DNA of 64,000 nt from Streptomyces chryseus (GTDB taxonomy: Bacteria > Actinomycetota > Actinomycetes > Streptomycetales > Streptomycetaceae), in NCBI RefSeq assembly GCF_014650755.1, contig NZ_BMVO01000014.1, forward strand, positions 109,632-173,631, given 5' to 3'. Positions 59,691 through 64,000 of this stretch are shown piece after piece; within the stretch, counting starts at the first letter, position 1; every line of letters starts with the position of its first letter. The translations under genes were made by a program, and so were the position numbers. The notes beneath the pieces are model-generated. The model was not told the DNA's origin, ran no database searches, and worked only from the letters and a program-made list of their open reading frames with translations.

Positions 59691-61358
59691 TCAGCCCGCA
59701 CGCCTGTGAACCTTGGCGCGGGAGCGCTTCTCCACGTACATCCGCTGGTCAGCGGACTGCAACACCTCGTCCGCCGACATCCCGCAGCTCGCCCAGCCGA
59801 TGCCGAAGCTCGCGCCGACGCGGACCGCCCGGCCGTCGACCCGGATGGGCGGAATGATGGCGTTTCGCAAGCGTACGGCGAGGTCGGCGGCGTCCGCGCT
59901 GCCGAGACCGTCGGCGAGAACGACGAATTCGTCACCTCCGAGCCGGGCGACCGTGTCCCCGTCCCGCACGCACGTCGTCAGACGGCGGGCGACCTCGATC
60001 AGGACGGCGTCCCCGGTGTGGTGCCCGAAGCGGTCGTTGATCGACTTGAAGCCGTCCAGGTCGCAGAAGAGGACGGCGAGCCCCTTCGTGCCGTCGTCGA
60101 CGCCCGCGCCCTGGCCCGCGCCCTCCGAGGTGGGCGCGACCATGTGGACGTGGTGGTCGAAGGAGCCCGCGTCGGTGTGCGGGTTGTAGTCGAAGTCGTG
60201 CTCGGGCACCGCCGCCGCGGACGGTTCGCCGTACGCCGCGTCCAGGGCCTCCACCGCCGTGGCGCGCACGGAGTGCGGCCGGCGGCACAGCCGGGCTGCG
60301 AGGCGCGAGCGCAGCTCGGCGCTGTTGGGCAGGCCGGTCAGCGAGTCGTGCGAGGCGCGGTGGGCCAGGTGCAGCTCGTGGCGCTTGCGCTCCTCGATGT
60401 CCTCGACGTGCGTGAGCAGGAAACGCGGCCCGTCGGTCGTGTCCGCGACGACGGAGTTGCGCAACGACACCCAGACGTACGTCCCGTCGCGGCGCGCCAG
60501 CCGCAGCTCGGCGCGGCCGCCCTCGGCCGACGTACGCAGCAGGGTGCCGATGTCCTCGGGGTGGACGAGGTCGGCGAAGGAGTAGCGGCGCATCGCGGAG
60601 GCGGGACGGCCCAGGAGCCGGCACAGCGCGTCGTTCGTCCGCAGCAGGCGGCCGTGCTGGTCGCCGCCCATCTCCGCGATGGCCATGCCGCTGGGGGCGT
60701 ACTCGAAGGCCTGGCGGAAGGATTCCTCACTGGCGCGCAGGGCCTGCTGCTCACGCTCCAGGCGGACCAGGGCGCGCTGCATGTTTGCGCGAAGCCGGGC
60801 GTTACTGATCGCAATGGCGGCCTGGGACGCGTACATCTGGAGCGCCTCCTGGCCCCAGGCGCCGGGGTGCCGGCCGTTGCGGGGCCGGTCGACGGAAATG
60901 ACGCCGAGGAGCTCCTGGCCGCCGCCGGACGCGTACATCGGGGCGTAGAGGCGGTCGTGCGGGTGCCACTCGTCGGCGAAGCGGGGCTGGGGGCCGTCGG
61001 TGTGCCACTGGGGCACGTCGTCGTCGAGGAGGACCCAGCCCTCGGTGTGCGGGATGAAGCGCAGGTCGCCCCAGGCCTCGCCCATGGAAAGACGGCGCTC
61101 CCAGGAGCCTCGGGAGCCGACGCGGCCGGTGATCAGGGCCTCGGCCGCCGGGTTGCCCGCGAAGGCCGCTATGACGAGGTCACCGTCGGGCTGGACGAGG
61201 TTCACGCAGGCCAGCTCGTATCCGAGACCGGCGACGACACCGTCGGCGACGGCCTGAAGGGTGTCGGCCAGGCTGGTGGCCCGGTTCAGGTCCGCGACCA
61301 CCTGGTGCAGCTGCCGCAGCGTCGCCAGGCGGACGTAGGGCTCGGACTCGGCCTCCAT
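59691..61358 (-). CDS. cdgB: Diguanylate cyclase CdgB (GAF-PAS-GGDEF)
   Basis: 555 residues. An N-terminal GAF domain (about 20-190) is followed by a short coiled coil, a PAS domain (about 205-325, ending in a PAC motif VEDIEERKRHEL) and a GGDEF domain. The active-site motif GGDEF (474-478) is intact, and an inhibitory site RDGD (465-468) lies five residues before it. It makes cyclic di-GMP, which controls development through BldD. A His/Asp-rich insertion of about 75 residues splits the GGDEF domain after LTGLPNSAELRSRL. GGGGAG precedes the ATG. Confidence 0.9.
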   Translation of the reverse strand: MEAESEPYVRLATLRQLHQVVADLNRATSLADTLQAVADGVVAGLGYELACVNLVQPDGDLVIAAFAGNPAAEALITGRVGSRGSWERRLSMGEAWGDLRFIPHTEGWVLLDDDVPQWHTDGPQPRFADEWHPHDRLYAPMYASGGGQELLGVISVDRPRNGRHPGAWGQEALQMYASQAAIAISNARLRANMQRALVRLEREQQALRASEESFRQAFEYAPSGMAIAEMGGDQHGRLLRTNDALCRLLGRPASAMRRYSFADLVHPEDIGTLLRTSAEGGRAELRLARRDGTYVWVSLRNSVVADTTDGPRFLLTHVEDIEERKRHELHLAHRASHDSLTGLPNSAELRSRLAARLCRRPHSVRATAVEALDAAYGEPSAAAVPEHDFDYNPHTDAGSFDHHVHMVAPTSEGAGQGAGVDDGTKGLAVLFCDLDGFKSINDRFGHHTGDAVLIEVARRLTTCVRDGDTVARLGGDEFVVLADGLGSADAADLAVRLRNAIIPPIRVDGRAVRVGASFGIGWASCGMSADEVLQSADQRMYVEKRSRAKVHRRAG

Positions 61359-61488
61359 GTGTTCGCTCTCCCCGAGACCTCGACAGCAACTCCAGGATTC
61401 TCAATCGCCGCACTTGTTGCAGTATCACGGCCACTGAATCACAGCGAGCTGCCCACCCGGTACACAGGGTCAGCAAATACTCGGCTCT

Positions 61489-61502
61489 GTGACTCAAGTC
61501 AC
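61489..61502. promoter_or_regulatory. Palindrome upstream of cdgB
   Basis: GTGACT-CA-AGTCAC is a perfect inverted repeat about 130 bases ahead of the cdgB start. cdgB is a BldD target in other Streptomyces, and the site has GTGAC/GTCAC arms like BldD boxes but with a shorter centre. Confidence 0.5.
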
Positions 61503-61532
61503 GTCAGAGGGTGAACGGCCGGGTGGGATGAG

Positions 61533-61546
61533 TGGGAGCGCTCCAT
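61533..61546. promoter_or_regulatory. CebR/LacI-type operator
   Basis: TGGGAGCGCTCCAT matches the CebR box TGGGAGCGCTCCCA at the first 12 of 14 positions, including the whole GGAGCGCTCC core. It lies about 210 bases upstream of the flavin reductase start. Confidence 0.5.
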
Positions 61547-61753
61547 AGGTTTTTTGAACGCAAAAACGCAAATACGGAACGCCTGCGGACGGGCGTGGAC
61601 CCTCACGGAGGGCCGTGGCGGTCCTAGGACCGGGAGCCGAGCGTACTCGTCCCCATGCCCGATGGTGGCGGCACAAGGGCCGGGCATAGCGTTCTCTGTG
61701 TGTTCCAGACGACTTCCCCCCGGCCCAGCGCATCGATCCCCCATCCTGAGGGG

Positions 61754-62254
61754 GTGAGCAGCGAAGAGTTCCGTGCCGCGATGTCCCGGTTCACGGCGGG
61801 CGTGACCCTCGTGACCGCGCACGACCCGGACAGCGGTGCGCGCGGCGAGGACGTCGGCATGACGGCGACGGCCTTCATGTCGGTGTCGCTGGACCCGCCG
61901 CTGGTGATGGTGAGCGTACGCAACGGCTCGCGCATGGACGACCTGCTGGCGGAGCAGCCGCTGTGGGCGGTCTCGCTCCTGTCGGAGAACCAGCGGCACA
62001 TCGCGGGACGGTTCGCGATGAAGGGCCGGCTGAGCGACCGCCTGCTGTTCGAAGACCTGTCCCACACGCGCGGCACGACGTCCGGCGCCCCGCTGATCGA
62101 CGGCGCGCTGGCGGCCGTGGAGTGCCGGACCGAGCAGCGGGTCGAGGCGGGGGACCACACGCTGGTGATCGGCCGGGTGCTCGAAGTCTCCCTGCCGGAC
62201 GCGGACGGCGGCCCGCTGACGTACTTCAAGGGCCGCTACCGGCACTTGTCGTAG
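61754..62254 (+). CDS. Flavin reductase-like FMN-binding protein
   Basis: 166 residues from the GTG at 61754; a longer frame from 61655 is possible. The split-barrel FMN fold shows as FRAAMSRFTAGVTLVTAHD, GMTATAFMSVSLDPPLVMVSVRNGSRM and LVIGRVLEVSLPD, ending YFKGRYRHLS. Such proteins reduce FMN with NAD(P)H for a partner monooxygenase, but many are orphans, as here. A CebR-like box upstream hints at control by plant-derived sugars, which is unusual for this family. Confidence 0.85.
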   Translation: MSSEEFRAAMSRFTAGVTLVTAHDPDSGARGEDVGMTATAFMSVSLDPPLVMVSVRNGSRMDDLLAEQPLWAVSLLSENQRHIAGRFAMKGRLSDRLLFEDLSHTRGTTSGAPLIDGALAAVECRTEQRVEAGDHTLVIGRVLEVSLPDADGGPLTYFKGRYRHLS

Positions 62255-62295
62255 GACGCCGGGCGGCGGGCTGTTCGAAGGGGCTGGCGGCGGGG

Positions 62296-62721
62296 TCAGT
62301 CCCACCCACCCGAACGGCCGCGCTTCGTCTCACCGCGCGCCTTCTTGTTGCGCAACCGGCGCTCGTTGATGCCCCGGGGGATCTTCTTGGGCCGGCGCGG
62401 CTTGGGAGGCGGGGCGGTCGCCTCGGCGAGCAGGGCCGCCATGCGTACGAGCGCGGTCTCCCGGTTGCGCCACTGCGAGCGGTGCTCGGACGACCGTACG
62501 GAGATGACGCCGCCCACCAGCCGGGAGGAGAGCCGCTCCAGGGCGCGCTCCTTCCAGACGGGCGGGAGCGCTTCGGTCCCGGCGAGGTCGAAGCGGAGTT
62601 CCACCTGGGAGTCGGTGGTGTTGACGTGCTGGCCCCCCGGTCCGGAGGACCTGGAGAACCGCCACGTGAGCTCTGCCTCCGGCAGGGAGACAGCACCGCG
62701 AATGACATGAGGCCCGGACAT
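62296..62721 (-). CDS. arfB: Alternative ribosome-rescue factor ArfB
   Basis: 141 residues. The N-terminal domain has the release-factor GGQ motif (29-31) in SSGPGGQHVNTTDSQVEL. The C-terminal tail is very basic (PPPKPRRPKKIPRGINERRLRNKK), as needed to enter the empty mRNA channel. ArfB hydrolyses peptidyl-tRNA on stalled ribosomes. It is divergent from terD and has a weak ribosome site. Confidence 0.92.
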   Translation of the reverse strand: MSGPHVIRGAVSLPEAELTWRFSRSSGPGGQHVNTTDSQVELRFDLAGTEALPPVWKERALERLSSRLVGGVISVRSSEHRSQWRNRETALVRMAALLAEATAPPPKPRRPKKIPRGINERRLRNKKARGETKRGRSGGWD

Positions 62722-62877
62722 GAGTCCAATGATCCCGTGTACGCGGCGGTCGCGTCACCCACTTTTCCCGCCGGCCTGGAACCTGACGGCGGCCTGTCGG
62801 CGTTAGAAGGGGTGACGGTAGCTTCGGACCCCACGGGTCCGACCGGCCCGCACGACTTCAAGGAAGAGGACATCCCG

Positions 62878-63453
62878 ATGGCTGTAAGTCTGTCCAAGGG
62901 CGGCAACGTCTCGCTTACGAAGGAGGCCCCCGGCCTGACCGCAGTCACCGTGGGTCTCGGCTGGGACGTCCGTACGACCACCGGTACGGACTTCGACCTC
63001 GACGCGTCCGCGATCGCGGTCAACCCGACCGGCAAGGTCTACTCCGACGCGCACTTCGTCTTCTTCAACAACAAGTCGACGCCCGACCAGACCATCGTCC
63101 ACACCGGTGACAACCGCAGTGGCGAGGGCGCGGGCGACGACGAGGCGATCAACGTCAACCTGGCGGCCCTGCCGGCTGACGTCGACAAGATCGTCTTCCC
63201 GGTCTCGATCTACGACGCGGTCGCCCGCAGCCAGAACTTCGGCCAGGTGCGCAACGCGTACATCCGCATCGTCAACCAGGCCGGCGGCACCGAGATCGCC
63301 CGCTACGACCTGAGCGAGGACGCCGCCACCGAGACCGCGATGGTCTTCGGCGAGCTCTACCGCAACGGCGCGGAGTGGAAGTTCCGCGCAGTGGGCCAGG
63401 GCTACGCCTCGGGCCTGACGGGCATCGCATCGGACTTCGGCGTCAACGTCTGA
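62878..63453 (+). CDS. terD: TerD family calcium-binding stress protein
   Basis: 191 residues from the ATG at 62878 with GAGGA seven bases upstream. AVSLSKGGNVSLTKEAPGLT, DLDASAIAVN, FFNNKSTPDQTIVHTGDNRSGEGAGDDE and ARYDLSED are the acidic calcium sites of TerD. The family is tied to tellurite resistance, stress and development in Streptomyces. It is a lone terD, without other ter genes nearby. A heptamer repeat tract begins at its stop codon. Confidence 0.93.
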   Translation: MAVSLSKGGNVSLTKEAPGLTAVTVGLGWDVRTTTGTDFDLDASAIAVNPTGKVYSDAHFVFFNNKSTPDQTIVHTGDNRSGEGAGDDEAINVNLAALPADVDKIVFPVSIYDAVARSQNFGQVRNAYIRIVNQAGGTEIARYDLSEDAATETAMVFGELYRNGAEWKFRAVGQGYASGLTGIASDFGVNV

Positions 63454-63725
63454 CACCGAGCGACTGACACCGAGCGACTGATGGCTGCCGCTGCTGGCTG
63501 CTGGCTGCTGGCTGCTGGCTGCTGGCTGCTGGCTGCTGGCTGCTGGCTGCTGGCTGCTGGCTGCTGGCTGCCGCTAACGGCTGACGACTGACGGCTGACG
63601 ACTGACGGCTGACGACTGACGGCTGACGACTGACGGCTGACGGCTGACGGCCGACGGACTACCGGTGGTCGGTGGGTTGGCTACTGGCGGCCGGTGGTTG
63701 ACGGTTGGTGGTTGGTGATTGGTGG
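63451..63725. repeat. Heptamer-periodic repeat tract
   Basis: Period 7 runs through about 275 bases in blocks. TGACACCGAGCGAC occurs twice (63451-63478), the first copy holding the terD stop. CTGCTGG occurs 11 times perfectly (63491-63567). GACGRCY occurs 11 times (63583-63659). A degenerate GGTTGGT-like block runs to about 63725. A frame of 7 cannot encode a stable protein repeat except every 21 bases. It is not a CRISPR array. Confidence 0.9.
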
Positions 63726-63731
63726 TAGAGA

Positions 63732-63761
63732 GCAGGGCCCCGGCTGAGGTCGGGGCCCTGC
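63732..63761. terminator. Terminator beyond the repeat tract
   Basis: GCAGGGCCCCG and CGGGGCCCTGC form a perfect 11-bp stem with an 8-base loop. It is 280 bases past terD and may also end a gene beyond the window. From 63762 to 64000 I see no gene I can support. Confidence 0.75.
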
Positions 63762-64000
63762 TGCGTTGCGCGGCGAGGCACCGCGAGATGTGTTGAGCGG
63801 TGGCGGCGCGGCGCGTAGGTGCGGGGGCGTTGGTGTGGCGGGGGCGGTGGTTGTTTCTGGTGTGGGGGCCGCCTTTTCCGGAGTGTGGCGTCGGAGGCCC
63901 GGCCCTCAAGGGCGCTCCTGCGTCGCGTCGCCTTCGGCGATCGCGCTTCGCTTTGACCCTTGACCGCCGAACCTCCGACGCATTGCTTCAGGGGGGCGGC

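Larger units (their letters stand above)
61359..61753. other. Regulatory region between cdgB and the flavin reductase
   Basis: 395 bases without a gene. It holds a perfect palindrome (61489-61502), a CebR-like operator (61533-61546) and two direct repeats ACGCAAA (61558-61564, 61566-61572). Its AT content is above that of the surroundings. Confidence 0.5.

Noticed and set aside
62560..62580. A CebR-like GGGAGCGCTTC inside arfB
   Set aside because: It matches only about 10 of 14 positions and is within coding sequence; a similar string occurs in the cdgB end.
63491..63659. A CRISPR-like array
   Set aside because: The units are only 7 bases and contiguous, with no spacers and no cas genes.

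Overview
This is 64 kb of a high-GC actinobacterial chromosome, almost certainly Streptomyces or a close relative. Codon third positions are nearly all G or C. GTG starts are common. The window carries Streptomyces family genes (DUF2530, DUF2771, DUF3027, DUF3263, Scr1-type HTH plus DUF397, CdgB, a DasR-type nagKA locus, a CIRCE-controlled lone groEL2, a futalosine menaquinone gene pair). Most of it is conserved core chromosome rather than an accessory island. I see no IS element, prophage, CRISPR array, tRNA or rRNA.

Layout. 0-4 kb: truncated purine permease, DUF2530, CtpE-like P-type ATPase. 4-7 kb: three tandem paralogous secreted proteins ending in YVDVR. 7-13 kb: a large Hsp90/sacsin-type ATPase, DUF3027 and an MFS protein. 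13-15.6 kb: DUF2771 lipoprotein, mqnB, mqnD, cold-shock protein. 15.7-24.7 kb: HAD hydrolase, a HAAS-like membrane protein, a helicase-associated protein, VanZ, XPB helicase, GT87. 25-27 kb: HelR, the RNA polymerase motor linked to rifamycin tolerance. 27-30.5 kb: cutC divergent from copA, with a CsoR-type operator at copA. 30.6-34 kb: HD hydrolase, Cmx-like exporter, a frameshifted Uma2 gene, DUF4031. 34-37.6 kb: MurNAc recycling (MurR/RpiR regulator, MurQ, PTS EIIBC). 37.7-41 kb: two larger secreted relatives of the YVDVR proteins. 41-44 kb: small proteins, Scr1-HTH/DUF397, subtilase. 44-48.5 kb: groEL2, csp, and a sulfur-carrier plus threonine-synthase-like pair. 48.7-52.4 kb: gpgS, otsA, otsB, DUF3263. 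52.4-58 kb: sugar-binding lipoprotein divergent from nagK-nagA, then a PfkB kinase and a class II aldolase. 58-63.5 kb: AT-richer secreted protein, CBM-like membrane protein, CdgB diguanylate cyclase, flavin reductase, ArfB, TerD, ending in a heptamer repeat tract.

How it works together. The clearest system is at 46.85-48.65 kb. A SAM-I riboswitch leads a threonine-synthase-like gene that is translationally coupled (ATGA) to a CysO-like sulfur carrier ending in GG. SAM control and a sulfur carrier make sense for homocysteine/methionine synthesis from O-phosphohomoserine (the MetM/MetO route I recall from Streptomyces), and make little sense for threonine synthesis. The amino-sugar genes form a second theme: murR-murQ-EIIBC for MurNAc, and a binding protein/nagKA pair with two DasR-type (dre) sites. 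A third dre-like site lies in the cutC promoter. The least described element is the five-member secreted family at 4-7 and 37.8-41 kb, which shares a C-terminal beta-rich domain and an exact V(D/N)VR carboxyl end.
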